From the NCBI RefSeq assembly GCF_003815875.1, contig NZ_CP033924.1, positions 4,960,001 to 5,024,000 of the forward strand: DNA of 64,000 nucleotides, in the 5' to 3' direction. The stretch is from Chryseobacterium lactis. Lineage in GTDB: Bacteria; Bacteroidota; Bacteroidia; Flavobacteriales; Weeksellaceae. This document shows, in pieces, positions 56,601-64,000 of the stretch; position 1 is the first letter of the stretch; each line of letters starts with the position of its first letter. Below the pieces are notes generated by a model, which saw only the letters and a list, made by a program, of their open reading frames with translations, was not told the origin of the DNA and searched no databases. Position numbers and translations under genes: made by a program.

Positions 56601-56824
56601 ATATTTTCCACTCCATTGATGGCGTTTTCCAAAGGAGGTGCCACCGATCTTGCAATCGTTTCAGCATTTGCTCCCGGGTATACCGCAGTTACCATAACGG
56701 TAGGTGGCGCAATATCCGGAAACTTTGTGATCGGCAGGCTCACCATACCGACTATCCCCAGAATAACAAGCAACACGGAAATAACCGTTGCCAGTACAGG
56801 TCTTTTTATAATTTTCTTTAACAT
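53684..56824 (-). CDS. RND efflux transporter permease, HAE1 (AcrB/MexB-like) family
   Basis: The 1046-residue inner-membrane pump has 12 membrane segments and two large periplasmic loops. It starts KRPVLATVISVLLVILGIVG. Proton-relay Asp residues lie in VLAIGIVVDDAIVVVEA; the second bundle has VMLIGLLAKNGILIVEFA and GAKARLRPILMTSLAFI. GANAETIARSVAPPLENAINGVENM is typical of the porter domain. It exports hydrophobic drugs, dyes or other toxic compounds; the substrate range cannot be inferred. It is the central gene of an adaptor-permease-duct operon. Confidence 0.95.
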   Translation of the reverse strand: MLKKIIKRPVLATVISVLLVILGIVGMVSLPITKFPDIAPPTVMVTAVYPGANAETIARSVAPPLENAINGVENMDYITSNASNDGTLSITVIFKLGTDPDQAAINVQNRVAQVTNQLPAEVIQAGITTVKRQNSMIAMVSLTSKDGKMGDLFLENYAKINIVPELKRVKGVGDAMVYGNKDYSMRIWLDPNKLASYNLTPAEVSRAIQTQNLEAAPGRFGERSKEVMEYVLRYKGKFTEPEQYENITIKALSDGSVLKLKDIAKVEFGAYSYTVSSNFNKKPSVTMAMFQMAGSNANEVQIALQERMKELEKSFPEGMSYEIPYATKEALDQSIEQVIHTLIEAFILVFIVVYIFLQDLRSTLIPAIAVPVSIVGTFFFIKIFGFSINILTLFALVLAIGIVVDDAIVVVEAVHAKMEHKKLNPRAATMSAMSEITGAIVSITLIMSAVFVPVAFMSGSTGLFYQQFALTLAIAIVISAINALTLSPALCALFLKQHHGGTHEKMNFKDRFFAGFNASFNKLTFRYGKAILFLLKKKWIALIIVVAFGGLFAWMSMTTPKGFIPDEDQSFIIVTANLAPGASKDRTSKVVSDTEDLLMKNPAVEKVISVDGLNLFSGSMSSSAASIFVKLKKGGERGAVNNINDIIGQTQGMLSKDKRANFLVINTPTVDGFGNTSGMELVVQDRTNGELQNLGNITYGMMGALMQRPEVAVAFTTFDVSYPQFEVLVDEVKAAQLGVNVSDVLGVMQGYYGSIQASDFNRFGKYYRVLVQSSPETRQDKESLNGVFVKNNTGGMVPVNTLVSLKQVTGAEVVARFNLFNSSNLTVMPAPGYSTGQAMAAVEEVSKQVLPPGYTYDYKGMSREEAGSGSQSVMIFGLCIVFVFFLLSAQYESYILPFAVLIAIPVGLSGVFVGITFADLSNNIYVQIAMVMLIGLLAKNGILIVEFAIQRRRAGKSITASAVEGAKARLRPILMTSLAFITGLLPLLFVVGPSALGNHSIGYAAISGMLFGTILGIFVVPVLFVVFQFLHERINGRVVTDADWEY

Positions 56825-56833
56825 GATTTCTTC

Positions 56834-57979
56834 TTACGATTTTTTCTGTTGAGCATTCTTCTTTTGTGCTACCACAGGAGTTCCCGGCTGTAATCTGTCG
56901 AAGCCGGTAGTAATGTACTGATCACCGGCCTTAAGCCCGTTGGATACAATGAATTGATCACCTGCCTTTCCGTTGACTTCAACCGGCAACATTACTGCTT
57001 TCCCATTTTTGATGGTAAAGACAAAAACCTTATCCTGGATTGTTCTGGTTGAGGCAATCGGAAGCAGAATAACATTACTGTAAAACTGATTCATTACAAT
57101 TTTCCCTGTGTTTCCACTTCTCAAAAAGTTGTTAGGATTGTTGAATTTTGCTCTTAAAGTAATAGATCCGGTGGTTTTATTAAACTGTCCTTCCACTGCA
57201 TCAATTTTCCCGGCTTCAGTATATTTTTCACCACCGGAAAGCAATAGAGATACAGCCGGAGTATTGTTGATTACTTCCTGAACACTACTTCCTACCTGTT
57301 GTTTCTGAAAATTATTAAAATCATTTTCACTCATGCTGAAATAGGTATACACCTGATGAATATCAGACAGCAATGTAATAGGCAGCTGATTTCCCGGAGT
57401 CATCAAACTTCCCAGACGATAATTGAATCTTCCGATAAATCCACTTACCGGCGCTTTAATCGTTGAAAAGTTCAGGTTGATTTTCGCTGATTGGATGGAA
57501 GATGTTGACGAACTTACAGCCCCTCTTGCAGCATTATAAGCAGCTTCTGCCTCTTTCACCTGGATATCCGAAACCATTTTATTTTTAAAAAGCTCCTTTT
57601 TTCTGTCCAGATCAATTTTAGAGGTTGAAAGATTGGCTTGTGCTGTAATCAGAGCTGCCTGAGCAATTTTGAGCTGTTCACGAAACACCTGATCTTCAAT
57701 CTTAAATAAAGACTGTCCGGCTCTCACGTAATCTCCTTCATCAACAAAAATTTTGCTTAAATATCCTGTTACCTGAGGTCTGATTTCCACATTGGAAACG
57801 CCCTCAACTGCAGCCGCATATTCTCTGGAAACAGAGGCATCTCCCTGCTTCACTGTTTCTACAGGAAGTTCCGGTGCCTGCTGCTGATAAGATTGATTTT
57901 GATTATTTTTCCTACACCCTGCCAGGACGACAAGCGAGAGGAAAATTAGGGTTGATTTCTGAATAAAAAACCTTTGCAT
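56834..57979 (-). CDS. RND efflux periplasmic adaptor (membrane fusion protein)
   Basis: From the ATG at 57979 the product has 381 residues with lipobox LAGC; a longer frame upstream lacks any signal and is rejected. The lipoyl-like barrel halves are VEIRPQVTGYLSKIFVDEGDYVRAGQ and INLNFSTIKAPVSGFIGRF, with an alpha-helical hairpin between them. The beta-barrel and membrane-proximal parts follow. It bridges permease and outer duct. It is the first gene of the operon, nine bases before the permease, and is preceded by an AraC regulator on the same strand. Confidence 0.93.
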   Translation of the reverse strand: MQRFFIQKSTLIFLSLVVLAGCRKNNQNQSYQQQAPELPVETVKQGDASVSREYAAAVEGVSNVEIRPQVTGYLSKIFVDEGDYVRAGQSLFKIEDQVFREQLKIAQAALITAQANLSTSKIDLDRKKELFKNKMVSDIQVKEAEAAYNAARGAVSSSTSSIQSAKINLNFSTIKAPVSGFIGRFNYRLGSLMTPGNQLPITLLSDIHQVYTYFSMSENDFNNFQKQQVGSSVQEVINNTPAVSLLLSGGEKYTEAGKIDAVEGQFNKTTGSITLRAKFNNPNNFLRSGNTGKIVMNQFYSNVILLPIASTRTIQDKVFVFTIKNGKAVMLPVEVNGKAGDQFIVSNGLKAGDQYITTGFDRLQPGTPVVAQKKNAQQKKS

Positions 57980-58187
57980 AACAATATTCCATTTAAATTT
58001 TACCGCACAAAATTCGGACGAAAAAAATTCAATAGAATTATTCGAAAAACCCCTTGTTTTGTCAAAAAGACTCCTCATTTTTTTAAAACCTGATAAAAGT
58101 CATTTTGATCTTAGACAGATAAGATCCTTCTTGATCATTTAGATTTATAAAAAAATTTAAATAATGAGAAAGGGATTAAATGAGATT

Positions 58188-59105
58188 TTAATACAAATCA
58201 GCCCTTTTATAAGCCAATGGAGAAATTCCGGCTTGTTTCTTAAAAAATTTACTGAAAGACGCCTGATCTGAAAAACCAAGCTGGGTCGCCACTTCGTTTA
58301 CATTGGCATTGGAATTCTTAAGCAATAGTCTTGCTTCAACTCCTAATACCTGGTGAACAATATCTCTTGGTGACTTAAACATCGTCTTATTGATTACCTT
58401 AGTGAGATATTTACGACTTATGCAAAGCTTATCTGCATAGAACTGTATAGTATGCTCTTCCTTAAAGTGTTCACGGACCAAAATAAAAAAGCTTGTTGTG
58501 AGTTCATCTTCCCGATAAGTGATCGGATTTCCTTTTTCTATTTTTTTAAAATAATTATCAATCTCATAGATAACAAGTGAAAAGTGATGCCAGATTAATT
58601 CCTTAAAATAATAATTATCGTTTTCAGGATTGTTTAAAATTTTAAGTTCATCCAGGTGAAATTCCACTCTCCGAAACAAATCCGGTTCATTCCTGATTAC
58701 ACTGGCAGGGTCTTCGGAAAGACTCCTTAAGACATCACTCGATCTGTAATTAAAGCCTGCATTAGAAATAAAATCAATTGAGAAGAAAATATATTTAGCC
58801 ACATAATCTTCTGATACTTCTTCTATCCAAAAGGTCTCTGATGTTGGACTGAATAAAACATCACCTTCTGAAATAATATATCTTTTATCATCAACCCTGA
58901 ACTTATTATATCCTTTTTTCACAAGAATCATACAAAAATATTCTGACCGGTACGGAACGTTAAGTTTCATAGAATAACTGCTTGTATCAAGAGTTTTTAC
59001 AACAAATTCTTTAATCCTGAGATCAATTTGCACTTCCTGAAAAAGTTTTTCAAGTGTAAATTCAGAAATGTATCCGGTAGATTCTGTATTTTTCTTTCGA
59101 GGCAT
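58188..59105 (-). CDS. AraC family regulator upstream of the efflux operon
   Basis: A 305-residue protein: an N-terminal sensing domain with FCMILVKKGYNKFRVDDKRY and EGDVLFSPTSETFW, and a C-terminal AraC double helix-turn-helix (YADKLCISRKYLTKVINKTM, then VATQLGFSDQASFSKFFKKQ). It precedes the adaptor gene by 209 bases on the same strand, so it is the likely controller of the pump. It is more distant from the two AraC proteins at 38638-40552 than these are from each other. Confidence 0.92.
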   Translation of the reverse strand: MPRKKNTESTGYISEFTLEKLFQEVQIDLRIKEFVVKTLDTSSYSMKLNVPYRSEYFCMILVKKGYNKFRVDDKRYIISEGDVLFSPTSETFWIEEVSEDYVAKYIFFSIDFISNAGFNYRSSDVLRSLSEDPASVIRNEPDLFRRVEFHLDELKILNNPENDNYYFKELIWHHFSLVIYEIDNYFKKIEKGNPITYREDELTTSFFILVREHFKEEHTIQFYADKLCISRKYLTKVINKTMFKSPRDIVHQVLGVEARLLLKNSNANVNEVATQLGFSDQASFSKFFKKQAGISPLAYKRADLY

Positions 59106-59203
59106 TGGGATGGAATATTAGGCGAAAATAATAAATATCGCTCTTAAAAAATGACGTAGTCAATTGAAATGCTAAATGATCATCTTACAATTTTTTCACA
59201 TTG

Positions 59204-59950
59204 TTAAACCACAATGATCAGTTCCTTATCATAACCGTTATATTTTTCATCAATATAGCCATGAGGATTACAAATAACTTCAGTATCTCCGATTTTATAT
59301 CTGGATGGTGTATGGATGTGGCCATGAATCCAATATAAAGGTTGGTGTTCTGTAATTAAATCCTCCAGATCAGAAGCATACGCAGAAGTCAAAGGATCTT
59401 CTTTGTAATGTTCCGGTACAGATTGAATACTTGGTGCGTGATGGGTTACAACAATATTGTTAAAACCTTTTGAATTTTCAAGGCTTTCTTTCAACCATAA
59501 TTTTGAATACTGATGGATTTTAAAGGTATCAATCGTTCTCATTTTTGAATAAGAAGGATCTCGTCTGATCTTTTTATAATCATTCATTTTAGGCTGACAA
59601 AGCATTCCATATTCGACAGGATTTCCAAAAATTGAAAAATCAGTCCACAACGTTGCTCCATGAAAACGAGTTCCATCAAGGTCTACAAAAGAGTTTTCAA
59701 GCACAAATACATTTGACCCCTTTGCTGCTTCTTTAATCCTGTCAAGTGTTTTTGGATAAGAGCCTTTATAATATTCATGATTGCCTAAGACGTAAATTAC
59801 CGGCTTGTTATGAATTTTAGATTTAATCCATTCCACACCTTTGGTCCCCAGATTAACATCTCCTGCCAAAACAACAACATCTGAATTATCAAAACATAAT
59901 TCCGTACTGCCAAACTCCCGGTGAAGATCACTAATGACTTGTATTTTCAT
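59204..59950 (-). CDS. Calcineurin-like metallophosphoesterase
   Basis: From the ATG at 59950 the product has 248 residues; the upstream frame adds a short hydrophobic run and is not preferred. All motif blocks are present: VISDLHREF (DxH), VVLAGDVNLG (GDxx), VLGNHEYYKG (GNHE), VVTHHAPS and GHIHTPSRY (GHxH). It is a cytosolic two-metal phosphoesterase with unknown substrate, related to small Icc/YkuE-like enzymes. It lies downstream of the MFS gene on the same strand, with a terminator between. Confidence 0.92.
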   Translation of the reverse strand: MKIQVISDLHREFGSTELCFDNSDVVVLAGDVNLGTKGVEWIKSKIHNKPVIYVLGNHEYYKGSYPKTLDRIKEAAKGSNVFVLENSFVDLDGTRFHGATLWTDFSIFGNPVEYGMLCQPKMNDYKKIRRDPSYSKMRTIDTFKIHQYSKLWLKESLENSKGFNNIVVTHHAPSIQSVPEHYKEDPLTSAYASDLEDLITEHQPLYWIHGHIHTPSRYKIGDTEVICNPHGYIDEKYNGYDKELIIVV

Positions 59951-59988
59951 ACTGTAAAAGTAGTAAAGGAGGAGCAAACAGCAAGAAC

Positions 59989-60022
59989 AAAAAAAGAACC
60001 GACACCTTAAGTACCGATTCTT
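59989..60022 (-). terminator. Terminator of the MFS gene
   Basis: AAGAATCGGTAC and GTGTCGGTTCTT pair over 12 positions (four G-T) around a TTAAG loop, followed by T6, on the minus strand. Confidence 0.65.
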
Positions 60023-60054
60023 TCGTCATATAGTTTGTGTAATTTTAAGGCCGC

Positions 60055-61446
60055 TTACTGTGAAACTGCGATTTCAGCTTGTTTCAGTTGTAAGCTTTTT
60101 ACTATAAAATAGCATAACATTCCAAGTGCTAAAAGAGCGTAGCCAATTAAAATAATCAGATTGAGGCTTCCTACGGCAAATTCCGAAGGAAAGACCTGGC
60201 TCATTAAAGTCATAAATGACAATCCGATCCCAGCTCCCAGAAAGTAACTTGTAGAACTCAAACTTGATGCCAATCCGTAATTTGCGGGTTCAACATCCTG
60301 AATTCCCATTACCGAAAGTGCTGTAAAACAGAAAGTCATCCCAACTCCTGATATACATGCAGCTCCTAATAGTACAGTCGTCAAAGGATGCCCTGCATAC
60401 ACAGAGACCAGCAACAACAAACCTCCGGCCAGCATAAACAACCAGCCAAAAACACCCATTTGAGAAGAGTTAAGCCGCTTTGATATTTGAGGTAAAATAA
60501 ATTTTGCTGTCAAAGCAGATACAATACTGAACGGCACAAGCATTAATCCTGCTGAAGCAGCACTGTATCCCATATCTTTCTGAAGCATTAAAGAAATAAG
60601 GAACAAGAATCCAATAAAGAAATCTCCCAATGTAAAGAATGCCGCATTAGAGACAACCAGAGATTTATGTTTAAATAATTTTAAATCAAACAATGGTTCA
60701 GCTACTGATTTCAGTCGATAGAATACCGTAATTAAAAGCAATATAGCTACAACCAGTGAACCTATTACCAGAAAAGGCTGTTCTTTAATATGAATCAGCT
60801 CATGTGTTCCGTAGGTCATGCTTAAAAGTCCCAGGACCATCAGAATTCCGGAAATAATATCCGTTTTTTGAGCGGTCTCATTTTTCTCATCTGTTGGCAG
60901 ATAATAGTAAGACAGCACCAAGGTTATCAGAAGAATAGGAACATTAATCAGGAAAACCCAATGCCAGCTTAAGTAAGTACTGATGATCCCTCCTACGGAA
61001 AGACCACTCCCGGAACCAATTGCTGCAAAGGAACTGAAGACTCCAATAGCACGATTCCTTTCCTGTTCTTCTCTGAATGTATTGGTGACAATGGATAAGG
61101 CAGCCGGCATAACGAAAGCAGCTCCCAATCCTTGTAAAGCGCGAAATATAGCTAATATATTAAAACTTTCAGACAGACCTGCACCGAGTGATGTTAACAT
61201 AAAAATAAGTGCTCCCAATAAGAAAATCTTCTTTCGCCCTATCTGATCAGAAAGCTTTCCGCCAATAATCAGAAAACCGCCAAAGAACAATACATAAAGG
61301 GTTTGCAGCCATTGAACGGTCTCGGCCCCGATGTTAAACTGCTCCTGAATAGAAGGAATTGTTAAATTAATAATGGCAATATCCAACGCCTCTACAAAAG
61401 TTCCTACCGATGCTAAAATTAATATTACATTCTTCCTTGTACTCAT
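60055..61446 (-). CDS. MFS transporter, DHA2 (EmrB/QacA-like) family
   Basis: A 463-residue membrane protein with about 14 helices. Family motifs: ASVGTFVEALDIAIINLTIP (helix 1), GGKLSDQIGRKKIFLLG (motif A), RALQGLGAAFVMPAALSIV (motif B) and GSGLSVGGIISTYLSWHWVF (motif C, antiporter). It is a proton-coupled drug or metabolite exporter. It is divergent from an Lrp regulator across 142 bases, suggesting export of an amino acid or an aromatic compound under Lrp-type control; this is inferred from context only. Confidence 0.92.
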   Translation of the reverse strand: MSTRKNVILILASVGTFVEALDIAIINLTIPSIQEQFNIGAETVQWLQTLYVLFFGGFLIIGGKLSDQIGRKKIFLLGALIFMLTSLGAGLSESFNILAIFRALQGLGAAFVMPAALSIVTNTFREEQERNRAIGVFSSFAAIGSGSGLSVGGIISTYLSWHWVFLINVPILLITLVLSYYYLPTDEKNETAQKTDIISGILMVLGLLSMTYGTHELIHIKEQPFLVIGSLVVAILLLITVFYRLKSVAEPLFDLKLFKHKSLVVSNAAFFTLGDFFIGFLFLISLMLQKDMGYSAASAGLMLVPFSIVSALTAKFILPQISKRLNSSQMGVFGWLFMLAGGLLLLVSVYAGHPLTTVLLGAACISGVGMTFCFTALSVMGIQDVEPANYGLASSLSSTSYFLGAGIGLSFMTLMSQVFPSEFAVGSLNLIILIGYALLALGMLCYFIVKSLQLKQAEIAVSQ

Positions 61447-61588
61447 ATATTCAAATTTCCTGCAAAATTAAAATTAACAGAACGTATTTGAAAATTTAGT
61501 CTTAAATTTGGAACGATATTGATATTTAAAATATTTAAAAAGAACAAAACAACTGTTTCACCACTATTTAATTTAAAAAACAGAACAA

Positions 61589-62059
61589 ATGGCAGCAGAA
61601 AATTACGTCCCGGACGATAAAGACCTTTCAATTCTCAGACTTCTTCAGAAAGACGCTAAAATGAGTGTCCGTGATATTTCAGCAAGAATCAACCTGAGCC
61701 CTACTCCTACTCACGAACGTATTAAACGAATGGAAAAGTTGGGAATCATTAAAGAGTATACAGCCGTTGTGGATCGCAAAAAAGTGAACAAAGGAATGAT
61801 GGTGATCTGTATGATTGCTCTGAACGTTCACAACAAAAAAACCGCCGGAAAATTCATTGAAGAAGTAGGCAAATTAAAAGAGGTGGTAGAATTTTACAAC
61901 ATCAGTGGAGACTTTGATTTCATGTTAAAAATTCTTGCCCCAAATATGGATGATTTTCATGAGTTTTTTATCAATAAATTATCGGAAATTGAAGGAATTG
62001 GTCAAACAAAAAGTATTTTTGTTATGAATAGTATTAAAGAAAGTGTTCAAATTGTGTAA
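61589..62059 (+). CDS. Lrp/AsnC family transcriptional regulator
   Basis: A 156-residue protein with the N-terminal helix-turn-helix (DLSILRLLQKDAKMSVRDIS, then LSPTPTHERIKRMEKLGII) and the C-terminal RAM effector domain (VICMIALNVHNKKTAGKF, VVEFYNISGDFDFMLKIL). RAM domains bind amino acids and form octamers. TAAATTTG at 61503-61510, a TAnnTTTG match, may be its promoter. The divergent MFS pump is the obvious candidate target. Confidence 0.94.
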   Translation: MAAENYVPDDKDLSILRLLQKDAKMSVRDISARINLSPTPTHERIKRMEKLGIIKEYTAVVDRKKVNKGMMVICMIALNVHNKKTAGKFIEEVGKLKEVVEFYNISGDFDFMLKILAPNMDDFHEFFINKLSEIEGIGQTKSIFVMNSIKESVQIV

Positions 62060-62402
62060 TATTTTTCTCATAACAATATCTCATTGCTTTTCAAAAGATT
62101 ATTGAAGTTTTAGTTATTTTCACTACTTTAGTACTGCTGATTGATCAGCATATTGAAAAGTTCCAATAAACAACAAATAAAATGATGAGCAATAAATTTA
62201 TTAACTCAGACAATTTTCAACAATTGTCGACAGGTTTTCGTAGACCTATCTGTACAAAAAGTATAAAATTTATTCGGCATACAGTTTCTCAATAAGTTCA
62301 AACTGTAATAACAGGCTTTGCTCTAACGGAATAATTACGCATTCTTCAGAACAAACCTGAGATTGACATTATGTAAATGATTACAAAAATCAAAAAAAAT
62401 CA
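62060..62402. other. Intergenic region with a possible small ORF
   Basis: A 343-base gap. It holds the small frame at 62182-62295 and a hairpin GACAATT-N6-AATTGTC near 62209-62228. Otherwise it is AT-rich and featureless; the end supplies the upstream region of the TPR gene. Confidence 0.4.
62182..62295 (+). CDS. Possible 37-residue small ORF
   Basis: It begins ATG ATG after an A-rich stretch and reads MMSNKFINSDNFQQLSTGF, then a basic, Cys-containing end. The hairpin GACAATT-N6-AATTGTC lies within it. No homologue is known to me, and the frame could be chance in AT-rich DNA. It is listed because the start is well placed and it occupies an otherwise empty gap. Confidence 0.25.
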   Translation: MMSNKFINSDNFQQLSTGFRRPICTKSIKFIRHTVSQ

Positions 62403-63821
62403 ATGAACTGCATACATGAAATCCGACTGCAAAAACACAAAATACTTTTACTACTTTTCACTACAATTTTCTTTGTTAGCTGCCATAAAAAAGCAGATAT
62501 CAATGAGCTTGACAACGCGCTATTACAGAAAAATGAAAGACTAAGACTTGAAGGAAAAGATACCGAGCTTATAGCTCTAAATAACGAAGTCATTGAACAC
62601 GCAAAACAAAGTGGATATCAAAAAGGAGAAGCATTGGGATACATCAATCTGGCGAATATGTATGCTACAATGGGAAAATACAAGATAAGTCAGAAGTACC
62701 TGAAATCAGCCAGTGGCATAGCCAATCGCCTTAATGATAATTTCCTATACGCAAAACTATATCATGAATATGGCCAACTCAATTATGTAACAGGTTTAGA
62801 TAACACCGCTTTAAGCTATAATGCCAAAGCCATTTATTATGGTAAACAATTGGAAAAAAAGGATTGGTTATTAGGGAATATGTACATGCAAAGGGCTGAT
62901 TTTATCTTTTCTATCAATAAGGATTCTGCATTGATATACCTTCACAAAGGGTTCAGTACAGATCCGTCAGCACTGAATTCTTCAATACTAGGCAATTATT
63001 ATCTGTCAAAATCTCCTAATATTGATTCGGCTAATTTCTATACTACTAAGGCTCTGACTCTCCTTAAGAGGTCAGAATACGGAACCGCAAGACAAGGGAT
63101 TATATATTATCTCTACGCCGATTTTCTTTTTGAAAGGAAAGATTACGAAAAAGCTCTGGAATATTACAAGAAATCAACAGAAATCTTAATAAAAACAAAA
63201 AGAATTAATAAACTCCCAGGTATTTATCAGCAAACAGCTCTTACTTATCAAAAACTCAATAATAAGGAAAAGGAAAAAGAATATTCTGCCAAAGCTGAAC
63301 AGCTAAGTAAAACTTTGGAAAATTCAGGAACTGAAGCGATAGACCTCTCACTTACCGAACTGATTGATCAGAAGGAAAAACAGAATATTAATACTATTTT
63401 CATTTTTGCGAGTGCAATTGCTCTTATATTAGGAACTTCGTTATTACTTTACATGAGAAAAAGTAAACAAAATAATCCAAGATTAAAGTCATACACAGAA
63501 GAATTATTTACAAAAGATCAGATCTCAAAAGAAAATTTCACAGAACTATTAGAACTGGCCAAAAACAATGACCTTACATTCATTAAAAGGTTCGAAGAAA
63601 TAAATCCGTTTTTATTTCAAAACATTTTAAAAATCAATCCACAGCTTACGAAATCAGAATTATCTTTATGTGCTATGATCTGGCTTGGCTTTTCATCCAA
63701 GAATATTGCAGATTATACTTTTATTCAGCATCGTTCTGTCCAGACTAAAAAAGGCAGGCTAAGAAAAAAACTTAACATTCCTTCAGAAACTGATCTTTAT
63801 AGCTTTTTCACATCGTTATAA
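62403..63821 (+). CDS. TPR-containing membrane regulator with C-terminal LuxR-like helix-turn-helix
   Basis: A 472-residue protein. The N-terminus has a hydrophobic signal ending FVSC (Cys27), possibly lipidated. Residues about 60-320 are tetratricopeptide repeats (ALGYINLANMYATMGKYKIS, LFERKDYEKALEYYKKS). A single membrane helix follows (IFIFASAIALILGTSLLLYM, about 332-351), and the cytosolic end carries a LuxR/GerE-like helix-turn-helix: SELSLCAMIWLGFSSKNIA then QTKKGRLRKKLNI. This suggests a periplasmic TPR sensor coupled to a membrane-tethered DNA-binding domain, an arrangement common in Bacteroidota and little studied. Confidence 0.85.
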   Translation: MNCIHEIRLQKHKILLLLFTTIFFVSCHKKADINELDNALLQKNERLRLEGKDTELIALNNEVIEHAKQSGYQKGEALGYINLANMYATMGKYKISQKYLKSASGIANRLNDNFLYAKLYHEYGQLNYVTGLDNTALSYNAKAIYYGKQLEKKDWLLGNMYMQRADFIFSINKDSALIYLHKGFSTDPSALNSSILGNYYLSKSPNIDSANFYTTKALTLLKRSEYGTARQGIIYYLYADFLFERKDYEKALEYYKKSTEILIKTKRINKLPGIYQQTALTYQKLNNKEKEKEYSAKAEQLSKTLENSGTEAIDLSLTELIDQKEKQNINTIFIFASAIALILGTSLLLYMRKSKQNNPRLKSYTEELFTKDQISKENFTELLELAKNNDLTFIKRFEEINPFLFQNILKINPQLTKSELSLCAMIWLGFSSKNIADYTFIQHRSVQTKKGRLRKKLNIPSETDLYSFFTSL

Positions 63822-63864
63822 TTTTTAATTTTCCCAACAATTACTCTTCACTTAAGCAATATAT

Positions 63865-63891
63865 AATCCTGTTAAACCAGCAGGATTTTTT
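63865..63891 (+). terminator. Terminator of the TPR regulator gene
   Basis: AATCCTG-N9-CAGGATT followed by TTTT, 44 bases after the stop codon. The remaining 109 bases to the window end show nothing recognisable. Confidence 0.75.
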
Positions 63892-64000
63892 CGTTCCCGA
63901 TTCCAAAAAGACAAAGGAAAAAAATTTTAAAAAAAACTCTTAGAAAAATATTTCTTTATTACTACCCATTATCTTCTGATGAGAAAATATAAATTTTACG

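Overview
The window reads as chromosomal DNA of a low-GC member of the Bacteroidota, most likely Chryseobacterium or a close Weeksellaceae relative. The signs are TAnnTTTG-type promoter elements, a C-terminal type IX secretion sorting domain, barrel receptors of the Bacteroidota beta-barrel family, an ECF sigma/anti-sigma pair with the Bacteroidota-type anti-sigma N-terminus, and double-glycine peptides of the kind seen in Chryseobacterium. The genus is inferred from protein resemblance and was not tested by a search. There is no rRNA, no intact tRNA, no CRISPR array and no complete mobile element. One 3' fragment of a tRNA-Ala gene is present.

Layout. 1-4640 (minus): an ECF sigma factor, a membrane protein joining an anti-sigma-like N-terminus to a SusC/RagA-type plug domain and a von Willebrand A domain, and a paralogous VWA lipoprotein that runs off the window. 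4797-7053: a secreted C1 cysteine peptidase and three small double-glycine leader peptides sharing one cysteine pattern. 7201-9321: an old yellow enzyme divergent from an HxlR regulator across an array of GTAAC half-sites, then an AhpD-like protein. 9324-18470: mostly minus-strand housekeeping (fused E1 ketoacid dehydrogenase, polyprenyl synthase, sterol-desaturase-like enzyme, rlmN, queA). 18748-22155: AIM24-like protein, M61 peptidase and serine hydrolase. 22317-25637: an overlapping operon of a GH109 glycosidase, a sugar nucleotidyltransferase and a NahK-like kinase, which together suggest amino-sugar salvage. 26056-31160: DNA glycosylase, S9 peptidase, a starch-binding-like secreted protein and small genes.

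31240-34450 looks like a scar: a 3' fragment of tRNA-Ala(GGC), a PepSY gene missing its middle, an intact barrel receptor, a C-terminal gene remnant on the other strand, and one copy of a dispersed repeat whose second copy lies inverted at 25853-25970. 34463-41944 holds topoisomerase III, a stand-alone secreted M17 N-terminal domain, two neighbouring AraC paralogues, and an SDR/MarR pair. 42365-46352 is a methionine ABC transporter operon (metNIQ, preceded by an EamA permease). It has a leader with a 32-codon Met/Cys-rich ORF and a perfect terminator, laid out like a ribosome-mediated attenuator. 46433-51306 holds a GH3 glucosidase and a barrel receptor. 51644-59105 is an RND efflux operon with an AraC regulator upstream. 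The window ends with a phosphoesterase, a DHA2-type MFS pump divergent from an Lrp regulator, and a TPR/helix-turn-helix membrane protein.

The best candidates for undescribed biology are the Met/Cys leader peptide attenuator, the anti-sigma/plug/VWA fusion, the three-peptide cluster and the inverted dispersed repeat with two conserved hairpins.
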